From Acidobacteriota bacterium (GTDB lineage Bacteria > Acidobacteriota > CAIWXX01): DNA of 40,889 bases. The notes under the pieces are model-generated. The model ran no database searches and was not told the origin of the DNA. It saw only the letters and a list, made by a program, of their open reading frames with translations. Each line of letters opens with the position of its first letter. Position 1 is the first letter of the stretch. Below are positions 15,997 to 23,484 of the stretch, piece after piece. Both the position numbers and the translations under genes were made by a program. Where the stretch lies: positions 1 to 40,889 of the forward strand of contig JACPPM010000177.1 in NCBI GenBank assembly GCA_016191015.1, read 5' to 3'.

Positions 15997-16810
15997 GAAG
16001 GCAGGCCTACCCGACAATTTACGCCTCCGGCACGATTTCCATTTTGTGGAGGAGCTGACGAACAAGGCAACCGGGGTTGTCGGGAGGATGATCCCGATCG
16101 ACAGGATTGATCCGAATCCGAATCAGCCTCGCTATGAGATAGGGGACATCGGTGAGCTTGTTCAGTCGGTTCGGGAGAAGGGGATCATCGAACCTCTGGT
16201 TGTGAGGCCGATGGGAGGTCGATACCAACTGATCTCAGGGGAACGCAGGTATCGCGCAGCCGTACAGATCGGACTCGCTGAGGTGCCCTGCGTCGAGCGT
16301 GATGTTGACGACCGCGAGGCACTCGAATTGGCGCTCATCGAAAACCTCCAGCGGAAAGACCTCACCGCCTTCGAGGAGGCGGACGGCTTTCGCGCACTCG
16401 CAGACCAGTTCGGCTACACTCACGATGATATCGCGAAGAAGATCGGGAAGGCGCGCAATTCGATCACTGAGACGATCAGGATAAGCGACATTCCCGATAC
16501 TGCGCGCGAGTTTTGTCGGCGCGCCGACATTGCGAGCAAGTCAGTGCTTCTGCAGATTGCGCGTTGCCGTACTCCCGAAGAGATGCTCGCCATGATCGAG
16601 ACCGTGACAAAACACCAACTGACCCGTGACAACGTTCGGGCATTCCGTCGGGAGAAGAAGCCGAGAAAGATTCTGCTTTTCAAATACAAGACTGACGATG
16701 GGCAGTTTTCGTGTGCGATCCGATATAAGAAAGATGCTGCTTCGAAGCAGGAAATCATCGAGCGGCTGCGAGAGTTGATCGCCCGCCTCGAAAGCCAAGC
16801 CGAGGAATAG
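15989..16810 (+). CDS. parB: Chromosome-partitioning protein ParB
   Basis: ParB is a CTP-dependent DNA clamp that loads at parS and spreads. The N-terminal CTPase domain shows IPIDRIDPNPNQPR, IIEPLVVRP and the nucleotide-binding GERRYRA (residues 84-90). ENLQRKDLTAFEEADG leads into the HTH (about 143-168, THDDIAKKIGKARNSITETIR), the parS-recognition part. The C terminus is short and helical and is probably the dimer clamp. GTG 15989 is the start, overlapping parA. At 273 residues it is normal. No full parS (TGTTTCACGTGAAACA) was found in the window by eye. Unlike many ParBs it lacks an extended N-terminal arm before the CTPase domain. Confidence 0.92.
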   Translation: MLKKAGLPDNLRLRHDFHFVEELTNKATGVVGRMIPIDRIDPNPNQPRYEIGDIGELVQSVREKGIIEPLVVRPMGGRYQLISGERRYRAAVQIGLAEVPCVERDVDDREALELALIENLQRKDLTAFEEADGFRALADQFGYTHDDIAKKIGKARNSITETIRISDIPDTAREFCRRADIASKSVLLQIARCRTPEEMLAMIETVTKHQLTRDNVRAFRREKKPRKILLFKYKTDDGQFSCAIRYKKDAASKQEIIERLRELIARLESQAEE

Positions 16811-16829
16811 ATCCGGTCGGTAGACACAC

Positions 16830-18770
16830 ATGGGTATTCTGGACAAGCTCTTTGGAAAGTCCTCGAAAAAGTCTCAGGCTACTCCTGCGGCCGGGAGGAA
16901 AGAGCGACCTCTCGGACTCGTTCCGTTGTCAAGGGAGGAGGAGCGCATCCAGAGTCTGCTGGCGAAGGAGAAGAAGGCAGGCACAGGCCCGGTGAGTCGG
17001 GTCGCGGCGCCGATTCCGGAACCAACTCCGGAACCAGATGGCGCGGCGGATCTCGTCAACGATCTTGCCATGCAACTCTCGCCCCCGGTTCCATCTCAGG
17101 CTGACCTCGGCTTCGGGTTCATCGGGATCCAGAAGCAGCTTCGGGACATTCAGAGCAATCTGCTCAATCTGGATGACCTGGAGCTCGACGAAAGGCTCAA
17201 CCAGATTATCGAACGACTGCAGGCTTACACAACACCCGGGGCCAACAACGGCGAAACGCTGCTCGTCGAGGATCGCGGAGAGATCTATGACCTGTTGATC
17301 GAGACACTCTCAATCGCAAAATTCCCCCGGTCGCGCGCCTCCTTGCGGCCGCTCCTCGAGATGGACCTCAAGGGAACGATCTCAGCCACGCAGGCTTCTC
17401 TTGCATCCAAGGCGATCTCACATCTCAACTGCAAGAACATTCTTGAAATCGCGAGGTTGCGTGAACTGCACCGGTTTTTCCAAGCCCACCCGGGACTGCC
17501 CGAGCCGCAGCTCATGGAGAAAGTTTGGGAGTACCAGCTCACGTCTGCCCAATTCGTGTTCTTCAAGCGGGTTGCCGAGAAGTATCCCAGCCTCCGGTCC
17601 ATGCCGGAGATTTTCCAGATGCTGAGCGATGCGCAGATCCATTACCTTGCCCAGAATGTTTTGGGCAAGCCCGAGGACGAGTTCAGGGCGAACTTGGCGA
17701 AGATGCGCATCCTGCGAGATCGCCGCGCGCAGGAGGGGCCCTTCCAGAAGGCATTCGAAGAACAATTCCGGCTGTTCCTGCAAAAATCTCCGGCTGATCT
17801 CCGCGAGCGGCTTGACCAGCCCAATCCCGGTGATTTCAGCAGATGGGTCAGGACTATTTCTACTACAATCGTAGAATACATGGATTTCGAAGCCTCCGCA
17901 TCGGGATTGATCGACCGCGGCGCGATGGAGAAGGACCGTTGGGCAGTCGCGCAATTTGTCGAAAAGGGGATGTTCCCGGCCGTGCTCGAGATCATAGAGA
18001 AGTTCAAGAGCCGTGCTGATCAGCCGCGAGAACTGGCATTCGAGATTCAGAAGCGAAATACGCGTTACTTTTCCAAGCATCCGCCGTACTGGGTGGCGAT
18101 CGTCGAGGTCATCGCACGGGACCGGGAACGGGTGATCATAGACGGCAATCTGACCGGCGAAGGGCCACTCGGAGGCGTGCCGGTCCAACGCGAGAAGATC
18201 AACGTCTCTGAACGGATCAAGGAGAATCTCAAAGGTCGCGACTTCAGTTCGTTCGGCGATCGCGAAATCGCCGAAAAAGCTGAACGGGCGGTGCAGCTCC
18301 TCGGGCGGAAACTCTCGCAGACGGGCAATTTTCTGACCCTATTCTCGGATGCGTTGAACAACGCGAAACCACCTGGCCCGGATGAGCTGGAGTTCTTTCC
18401 GCGTTCGATCAGGTCGATCCAGATCGAAGAACTGGACGAGATCAATAGTGCGCTGAAGGCTGAGGGCAAGGAAATGAGGCCGACTGAGGAGGAAATAGTT
18501 CAGACGATGAATAATCTCGAACCGATACTCGATCTTTATCCGGAGTTCAGGGACAAGGGCGGTCTGGAGGTGTTCATCTATCAGAAATACGCCGCTCTCA
18601 AGAAGGATTCCGGCACGCCGGAGGAGTTGCAGCAGCGGCGGAGGGACATTGCCGAAAGGCTCAATATCGCCATCAACCAGGTTCTTATGCCGTGGGTCAA
18701 GCGACACCGGGAGAACATCGAAAACGCGTTCCTCGGAGGGTCCGGCTCCCGGGGGGAGGCACGATCGTGA
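16830..18770 (+). CDS. Large unknown protein of the par operon
   Basis: The 646 residues match no family that I recognise. Visible features come in order. First is a short amphipathic basic start, MGILDKLFGKSSKKSQ, of the sort that can touch membranes or polymers. A Pro/Glu-rich linker follows (about residues 57-71, PIPEPTPEPDG). The rest is a long, mostly helical soluble region with many Arg/Glu pairs. There is no signal peptide, transmembrane helix or nucleotide-binding motif. It begins 19 bases after parB. Its stop overlaps the next start (GTGA), and that gene overlaps the RNase D gene in the same way, so the five genes from parA on look like one translation-coupled unit. A part in chromosome organisation is suggested only by position. 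Confidence 0.8.
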   Translation: MGILDKLFGKSSKKSQATPAAGRKERPLGLVPLSREEERIQSLLAKEKKAGTGPVSRVAAPIPEPTPEPDGAADLVNDLAMQLSPPVPSQADLGFGFIGIQKQLRDIQSNLLNLDDLELDERLNQIIERLQAYTTPGANNGETLLVEDRGEIYDLLIETLSIAKFPRSRASLRPLLEMDLKGTISATQASLASKAISHLNCKNILEIARLRELHRFFQAHPGLPEPQLMEKVWEYQLTSAQFVFFKRVAEKYPSLRSMPEIFQMLSDAQIHYLAQNVLGKPEDEFRANLAKMRILRDRRAQEGPFQKAFEEQFRLFLQKSPADLRERLDQPNPGDFSRWVRTISTTIVEYMDFEASASGLIDRGAMEKDRWAVAQFVEKGMFPAVLEIIEKFKSRADQPRELAFEIQKRNTRYFSKHPPYWVAIVEVIARDRERVIIDGNLTGEGPLGGVPVQREKINVSERIKENLKGRDFSSFGDREIAEKAERAVQLLGRKLSQTGNFLTLFSDALNNAKPPGPDELEFFPRSIRSIQIEELDEINSALKAEGKEMRPTEEEIVQTMNNLEPILDLYPEFRDKGGLEVFIYQKYAALKKDSGTPEELQQRRRDIAERLNIAINQVLMPWVKRHRENIENAFLGGSGSRGEARS

Positions 18771-18973
18771 GCAAGAAGAAAGACCGGGGGCCCGAAGAAA
18801 TCATTCGGGACGCAGAATCCAAGATGGCACGCAAGGGGGTGTCTGCGGGGGAGCTAGAGTCGCTCTATGGCCCGATCAGGAAAGAACTGGCCTCGCTGCA
18901 GCCGAAGAAGAAGATCGTCGATGATGAGTTGGACCGACTCAGGGAAAAGATCAAGGGCGAGAAACGCCGGTGA
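18767..18973 (+). CDS. Small charged helical protein
   Basis: The 68-residue product starts at GTG 18767 with GGGGAGG about 9 bases upstream. Its start overlaps the preceding stop (GTGA). A longer in-frame reading from 18692 would overlap the previous gene by 79 bases and lacks such a site. The protein is about 40% charged, with AESKMARKGVSAGELESLYG in the middle and a basic tail (REKIKGEKRR). It has no recognisable family and resembles small helical adaptors. Coupling on both sides implies matched expression with the large unknown protein and the RNase D-like enzyme. Confidence 0.75.
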   Translation: MSKKKDRGPEEIIRDAESKMARKGVSAGELESLYGPIRKELASLQPKKKIVDDELDRLREKIKGEKRR

Positions 18974-19608
18974 GGGACAGCCTAGAAAACCCGGCTCTGC
19001 CCGTGATCCTCGAGGGCGACCTTACACCCGAGCTCACCCGGAAGTTCTTGTCCGGGACCGACATCGGGGTCGATCTCGAGATGATGGGGTTGAACCCACT
19101 CCGGGATCGGCTCTGTCTCGTACAGATCACGAACCGAGCTGGGGTTTCGGTTTTCGTGAAGTCACCGAAGCGGCCATGCCCGAATCTTCGGACTCTGTTC
19201 GAAGACGAGAAGGTGCAGAAGGTTTTCCACTTCGCGAGAATGGACATTGGATTCCTATTGCACCATCTCGGTATCCGGGTGAAACGGATCTTCTGCACCC
19301 GGACTGCCAGCAAGCTGGTGAGGACGTACACTGAGGCGCATGGGCTGAAAGACGTCGTTCAGGAATTGCTCGGCATCCAGCTCGATAAAACGGTCAAGCA
19401 TACCGACTGGGCCAGCGATGTGCTCTCCGAGCAGCAGATCAAGTATGCGCTCCAGGATGCTGCTGTCATGATCCCGTTGAAGGACTGTCTGGTTCCGATG
19501 TTGGAGCGCGAGGGCCGATCTGAGCTTGCTGAGAAGTGTTTCGAGGTGATTCCTGTCATGGCCGAGCTGGATCTGCTCGGGTTCGAGCGCCTCTTCGAAC
19601 ATCACTAG
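18970..19608 (+). CDS. rnd: RNase D-like DEDDy 3'-5' exonuclease
   Basis: The protein has one DEDDy exonuclease domain. Exo I is VDLEMMGL with D35 and E37. Exo II is FHFARMDIGFL with D92. Exo III is YALQDA with Y159 and D163. These are the four metal-binding acidic residues and the tyrosine of RNase D. At 212 residues it lacks the HRDC domains of E. coli RNase D (375 residues), like the short RNase D-type proteins in many phyla. RNase D trims the 3' ends of tRNA precursors. It starts at GTG 18970 inside the previous stop (GTGA overlap), and the tmRNA gene lies 86 bases downstream. Confidence 0.87.
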   Translation: MRDSLENPALPVILEGDLTPELTRKFLSGTDIGVDLEMMGLNPLRDRLCLVQITNRAGVSVFVKSPKRPCPNLRTLFEDEKVQKVFHFARMDIGFLLHHLGIRVKRIFCTRTASKLVRTYTEAHGLKDVVQELLGIQLDKTVKHTDWASDVLSEQQIKYALQDAAVMIPLKDCLVPMLEREGRSELAEKCFEVIPVMAELDLLGFERLFEHH

Positions 19609-19642
19609 TCGGCGCGCGGCGGGGGTGGTGTCGCTTTTGGAA

Positions 19643-19671
19643 TTGACTGGAATGCCGATCTTGACTATATT
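19643..19671 (+). promoter_or_regulatory. Sigma-70 promoter of ssrA
   Basis: TTGACT (19643-19648), a 17-base spacer and TATATT (19666-19671). The expected transcript start is near 19678, giving a short 5' leader to be removed by RNase P at 19695. Confidence 0.82.
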
Positions 19672-19694
19672 GAGTGTGTGAGTCTTCACAGAAA

Positions 19695-20042
19695 GGGGGC
19701 GCAAGGGTTCGACGGGAGTAGTGAGGTCTTTAATGGCACGCCAGGGCCCACCCACCCTGTCAAAAAGGTGGAAACCAAAACTGCTAACAATCAGCTAGCA
19801 CTGGCTGCTTAATGTGGCCACGCTCACGGTGTCCAGCCCGCGGGATGCCGATGGGCGTCACTTAGCGGGATAGTCCGGACCAAGATGCCCTTTCGAGGCC
19901 CGGGCGAAAGTTGAATGGGGCTGGTCGGGTATGCACGCCAGTCGGCGGAATACACGATGAGATCGACATAGGCTGGATAAGCGTGTAGATGTTATCGACT
20001 GAAGATTTCCGGACGCGGGTTCAATTCCCGCCGCCTCCACCA
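19695..20042 (+). ncRNA. ssrA: Transfer-messenger RNA (tmRNA)
   Basis: One-piece tmRNA, which rescues stalled ribosomes and tags the nascent protein for proteolysis. The 5' end GGGGGCG pairs with CGCCTCC at 20032-20038, followed by A and an encoded CCA. The third pair is G-U, the identity element for alanyl-tRNA synthetase. The conserved GCAAGGGTTCGACGGG follows the 5' stem, and GGTTCAATTCCCG forms the T arm. A CCACC/GGTGG pseudoknot stem lies 11 bases before the resume codon. The 348-nt length is normal. The next gene starts 7 bases after the CCA. Confidence 0.97.
19783..19812 (+). other. tmRNA tag reading frame (ANNQLALAA)
   Basis: Resume codon GCT at 19783, then codons for NNQLALAA and a TAA at 19810-19812. 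The choice rests on the 11-base spacing from the PK1 stem and on the family pattern of an alanine first residue and an ALAA end. With the charged alanine the tag would be A-ANNQLALAA, one residue shorter than that of E. coli. Confidence 0.75.
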
Positions 20043-20048
20043 TCTCAT

Positions 20049-20879
20049 GTGCGACCTAATTTGACTGTTCTCGCGGTGGCTCTTGCCCTCACACTGTGGG
20101 CGGGGGATTCGTTTCTCTGGGCTGAGATGGGGGTGGAGCCCAGGCTTCCAACGGTCTGTATCGACCCGGGACACGGCGGTGTAAACTCGGGGGCGAAAGG
20201 ACCGGGCGGCCTCCTCGAGAAGGACGTAGCGCTCAAGATTGCCCGAAAGCTGAAGTTCCTCTTCGAAGAGCGCATGGGTGGACGAGTGGTGCTGACCCGT
20301 GAAGCGGATGCGGATGTCGCGCTCGACGAGCGGACGTCGATTGCCAATCACAACGACGCGGACATCTTTGTCTCGATCCACCTTAACGCGAGTCGAGGAG
20401 GAAACGCGTCCGGCAGTGAGACTTTTTTTCTCAACTATCAGGCCACGGACAGTGATGCGCGGGCGGCAGCTACCAACGAGAATGGAGTCCTCCCGGAGGA
20501 GGCATTGAAGGGTGGGGACGGGAGTCAGGACCTGCAGATGATCCTCTGGGAACTGGCTCAGGCCGAGTATCTAGAAGAAAGCTCTCGGCTGGCGGAGTCG
20601 ATCCAAGCGGAGCTGAACGGGCTCTTCGAGACTGAGAACCGCGGCATCAAGCAGGCGCCCTTCAGAGTGCTCATGGGAGCGCGGATGCCGGCTGTGCTTG
20701 TGGAGGTGGGGTTCATCTCTAACAAAGAGGATGAGAAGCGGTTGTCAACGGATGGATTCCAGGCATCTGTGGCACAATCGATATACAGGGGTATAAACGG
20801 GTTTCTACAGAAATACGTGAGGCAACGCTCGCCCGGTAGTGTCAGTGGCGGTGTGGACAGCGGGCGACGTGCCGACTAG
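20049..20879 (+). CDS. N-acetylmuramoyl-L-alanine amidase (Amidase_3)
   Basis: This zinc amidase cuts the bond between muramic acid and the stem peptide of peptidoglycan. The zinc ligands are H42 (IDPGHGGVNSGAKG), E57 (GLLEKDVAL) and H111 (SIHLNAS). The catalytic glutamate is E219 in LVEVGFISN. A signal peptide (LTVLAVALALTLWAGDSFLWA) sends it to the periplasm. No additional targeting domain is present. The open frame runs back into the tmRNA gene, so the start must lie after 20042. GTG 20049 is the earliest suitable codon. TTG 20061 and GTG 20076 are alternatives. No ribosome site precedes any of them. The end overlaps the GerMN gene. Confidence 0.9.
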   Translation: MRPNLTVLAVALALTLWAGDSFLWAEMGVEPRLPTVCIDPGHGGVNSGAKGPGGLLEKDVALKIARKLKFLFEERMGGRVVLTREADADVALDERTSIANHNDADIFVSIHLNASRGGNASGSETFFLNYQATDSDARAAATNENGVLPEEALKGGDGSQDLQMILWELAQAEYLEESSRLAESIQAELNGLFETENRGIKQAPFRVLMGARMPAVLVEVGFISNKEDEKRLSTDGFQASVAQSIYRGINGFLQKYVRQRSPGSVSGGVDSGRRAD

Positions 20880-21483
20880 ACTCCTCTATTTCCTCGTTGT
20901 CAGCCTGTTGTTCGCGACAGCGGCGACGGGGGTGTACCTTTTCCTCGTCCGTCGAGGAGGCGAGCCAAGGAAAGTGCCGACAGCGGGCTCCAAATACACC
21001 GTCTCCGAGCAGCCCCTCTACACGAGTAACGAGAATCGGCGAAAGGTGATCGTGTTCTTCCCAGAAGATGGCGGCTTCGAGCTGGTGTCCCGCGAAAGGG
21101 AGATCTACGCGACCAGCTCGATGAGCAACCAGATGAAACAGATCATTGTCGAGCTGATCAAGGGGCCGAAGGAGGGCGAGGACGGAACTCTCCAGAGGGC
21201 ACTGCCTGAGGCGACCAGGTTGCGCGAGGTCTACCTGAGCGGACAGACAGCCTATGTCGACTTGACGCGTGATCTGCTGGACAACATCGACGGAGGCAGT
21301 CGCCTGGAGCTTTTGACCATCTACTCGATCGTCGACTCCATCACTTACAATTTCGGGGAAATCCGCTCTGTCAAGATCATCGTGGAGGGCGCCGAGATCG
21401 AAACTCTTTCGGGTCATGTCGACCTCAGGCGGGCACTCACGAAGGACATGGCCTATGTTCGTCCGTCCGGTCCCGGCGCCTGA
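20869..21483 (+). CDS. GerMN-domain membrane-anchored protein
   Basis: A short N-terminal membrane anchor (LLYFLVVSLLFATAATGVYLFLV) is followed by a linker and one GerMN domain (about residues 55-190). The domain is recognised by VIVFFPEDGGFELVSRERE, QIIVELIKGPKEG and the core AYVDLTRDLLDNIDGGSRLELLTIYSIVDSI (split here only by small variations). GerMN domains occur in spore-germination GerM and in many non-sporulating envelope proteins, and probably bind cell-wall or protein ligands. The start is GTG 20869 or GTG 20839. Both overlap the amidase and neither has a clear ribosome site. It ends in TGATG with murI. The order gerM-murI-rph-rdgB recalls Bacillus subtilis racE-gerM-rph-ysnA. Confidence 0.82.
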   Translation: MPTRLLYFLVVSLLFATAATGVYLFLVRRGGEPRKVPTAGSKYTVSEQPLYTSNENRRKVIVFFPEDGGFELVSREREIYATSSMSNQMKQIIVELIKGPKEGEDGTLQRALPEATRLREVYLSGQTAYVDLTRDLLDNIDGGSRLELLTIYSIVDSITYNFGEIRSVKIIVEGAEIETLSGHVDLRRALTKDMAYVRPSGPGA

Positions 21484-22283
21484 TGGACTTTCCGATCGGG
21501 ATTTTCGACTCGGGGATAGGCGGACTGACCGTCTACTCAGCCATACGCAGGAGGCTGCCGGGCAACCGCATTCTCTATCTTGGGGACACGGCGCGTGTGC
21601 CATATGGAACCAAATCAACACAAACTATCATCAAATACTCAATAGAAAACACGGCTTTTCTGCTCCGCCGCGGAGTGCGACTCGTGGTCGTTGCATGCAA
21701 CACTTCATCAGCTGTGAGCTTGCCGTCCCTCCAGAGCCAAGTACCGGTCCCTGTTGTTGGGGTGATTCGGCCTGGCGCCGCATCGGCCGTTTCGCGGAGT
21801 AGATCCAGAAGGATCGGCGTGCTAGGTACGGAAGCGACGATCAGATCACAGGCCTATCTGAGGGCGCTGAAGGAGCTCGATCCAAACGTCAGGGTGTTCA
21901 TGCAGGCCTGCCCGCTTTTTGTGCCGCTCGTGGAGGAAGGCTGGCTCGACCACGACGTCACGCGGCGGGTCGCGAGCATCTATCTCGGGGGCATGCGAAC
22001 CCACGACATAGACACCCTGGTCCTGGGCTGTACTCACTATCCGCTGATCAAGGGGGCGATCGCGGACGCTCTTGAGCTCGATGGCGGTGGGAGGGTCGAT
22101 GTGATCGATTCGGCCGATGCTGCGGCGGATCAAGTGGCGGACATGGCGACGGCGGTGGATGGTGGAGCTGGGTTGAGCGAGTTCTTCGTAACCGACTCGG
22201 CGGCGAGATTTAGGAGGGTGGCCGAGCTGTTCCTGGGGAAACTCAGAGGCACTGTCACCGAGGTGGATGTGGTGCACGACTAG
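21483..22283 (+). CDS. murI: Glutamate racemase
   Basis: This cofactor-independent racemase supplies D-glutamate for peptidoglycan. The substrate loop is IGIFDSGIGGLTV. The two catalytic cysteines are C72 in VVACNTSSA and C183 in LGCTHYPLI. Both lie in strongly conserved contexts, along with LGDTARVPYGTKS. At 266 residues it is the usual size. The ATG at 21483 shares its A with the preceding stop (TGATG), so translation is coupled to the GerMN gene. An AT-rich stretch (about 21608-21653) lies inside otherwise GC-rich coding sequence. Confidence 0.95.
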   Translation: MDFPIGIFDSGIGGLTVYSAIRRRLPGNRILYLGDTARVPYGTKSTQTIIKYSIENTAFLLRRGVRLVVVACNTSSAVSLPSLQSQVPVPVVGVIRPGAASAVSRSRSRRIGVLGTEATIRSQAYLRALKELDPNVRVFMQACPLFVPLVEEGWLDHDVTRRVASIYLGGMRTHDIDTLVLGCTHYPLIKGAIADALELDGGGRVDVIDSADAAADQVADMATAVDGGAGLSEFFVTDSAARFRRVAELFLGKLRGTVTEVDVVHD

Positions 22284-22290
22284 CATGAGC

Positions 22291-22306
22291 TCGGCCCTCA
22301 GGCCGA
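22291..22306 (+). other. Small perfect hairpin between murI and rph
   Basis: TCGGCC, a CTCA loop, then GGCCGA, placed 8 bases after the murI stop. No T-run follows, so it is not a classic intrinsic terminator. It may be a processing or attenuation structure, or chance. Confidence 0.35.
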
Positions 22307-22346
22307 TCATGGGGCGTGTGAGACTCTTGGATTTTCAGGAGATGCG

Positions 22347-23093
22347 ATGGGGCTGACAAGGACGAACGGGAGAGCGGGGGACGAGTTGAGGCCGGTTCGG
22401 ATCGTCCCGGGGTTCACGAAGAGGGCGGACGGGTCCGTTCTCATCGAGGTTGGAGACACGCGAGTCGTGTGCACGGCCAGTCGCGAAGACAGGGTGCCGC
22501 CGTTTCTGAAGGGGAGTGGCCGGGGTTGGGTCACGGCCGAGTACGGCATGCTGCCCGCGTCGACCAACACTCGCATGACGCGCGAAGTAACACAGGGGAG
22601 ACCGTCGGGGCGCACACAGGAGATCCAGCGTCTCATCGGGCGGGCGCTACGATCGGTGGTCGACACGTCGGTCATGGGGGAGCAGACCCTGTGGATCGAT
22701 TGCGACGTCCTCCAGGCCGATGGGTCGACCAGATGCGCTTCGATTACCGGCGCGTTCGTGGCAATGGGACTGGCGATGAAGAAGATGCTCTTCGAGAATC
22801 GACTGAAGGCGATGCCGATCAGGGACTACGTGTCTGCGGTGAGCGTCGGGGTGGTCGCCGGCGAACCCCGACTCGACCTCGACTACCAGGAAGACAGTAT
22901 GGCCGAGGTTGACATGAACATCGTACAGACCGGTGCCGGCAATTACGTCGAGATTCAGGGAACAGCGGAGGGCAAAGCATTCGCCCGCCCCGAGCTCGAC
23001 CAACTTCTTGCCCTCGCTTGCAAGGGGAACCTGGAGCTAGTGCGCCTTCAGCGGGAGGTACTCAAGGAGCTCGTCAAGGCGGGCCGCGCCTAG
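22347..23093 (+). CDS. rph: Ribonuclease PH
   Basis: RNase PH is a phosphorolytic 3'-5' exoribonuclease that trims tRNA precursors. Recognisable elements are [32 protein letters not shown]-like order at the start, [19 protein letters not shown], the phosphate-binding [34 protein letters not shown], and the catalytic [16 protein letters not shown]. The 248-residue length is typical (238 in E. coli). AGGAGA lies a few bases before ATG 22347. In many bacteria rdgB follows directly. Here rdgB is 2.8 kb downstream, beyond repeats and an inverted gene. Confidence 0.95.
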   Translation: MGLTRTNGRAGDELRPVRIVPGFTKRADGSVLIEVGDTRVVCTASREDRVPPFLKGSGRGWVTAEYGMLPASTNTRMTREVTQGRPSGRTQEIQRLIGRALRSVVDTSVMGEQTLWIDCDVLQADGSTRCASITGAFVAMGLAMKKMLFENRLKAMPIRDYVSAVSVGVVAGEPRLDLDYQEDSMAEVDMNIVQTGAGNYVEIQGTAEGKAFARPELDQLLALACKGNLELVRLQREVLKELVKAGRA

Positions 23094-23106
23094 GCCGACG
23101 AGCCGA

Positions 23107-23333
23107 TCAAAGTCGCGTCAAGGGGGGACGGCTAGTTGACCGGGCTGCGCCAGAGTCGAGGCACCGACCTGGGGCGAGGCCGTTCCGTGCGAAACCGCTG
23201 ATGGCGCAGATTTTTCCAGCATTTAACCGACGAGCAACTTGCTCCTCACTCTCGGGTCGGCGCAAAGCAATCGGCGACATCTGCGAGTCAATCTGTGAAA
23301 TCTGCCGTATCCGGGACTTTGCCGTAGTCTTGC
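23107..23333 (+). repeat. Interspersed 'CGCAGAT' repeat, copy A
   Basis: This non-coding element is shared with 25568-25752 (same orientation) and 35571-35784 (inverted). The core (about 23143-23333) runs from CTGCGCCAGAGTCGAGGC through GAGGCCGTTCCGTGCGAAACC, the TTCCAGCATTTAACCGACGA block and CTCGGGTCGGCGCAAAGCAA, to TCAATCTGTGAAATCTGC and CTTTGCCGTAG. The lead ATCAAAGTCGCG also recurs near 25346. The rest of the 391-base gap after rph (23334-23453) shows nothing I recognise. Confidence 0.75.
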
Positions 23334-23453
23334 CTATTTGGCTCCCGATGCGAGCTCAGATTGACCGCTCTATCCGGGTCCATCATCTGCCGAATCGGTG
23401 GGATCTGGGGTTTGCCTGGGACTTTGGCCAAGACTGAGCCCAGGAAAGCGAAG

Positions 23454-23469
23454 CACACCGACGGGTGTG
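23454..23469 (-). terminator. Possible terminator hairpin of the unknown 583-residue gene
   Basis: CACACC/GGTGTG stem with a four-base loop, 16 bases beyond the stop codon of the minus-strand gene. Only a weak T-rich stretch (CTTCGCTTTCC) follows on that strand. Confidence 0.35.
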
Positions 23470-23484
23470 TGACAACTCCGCCGT

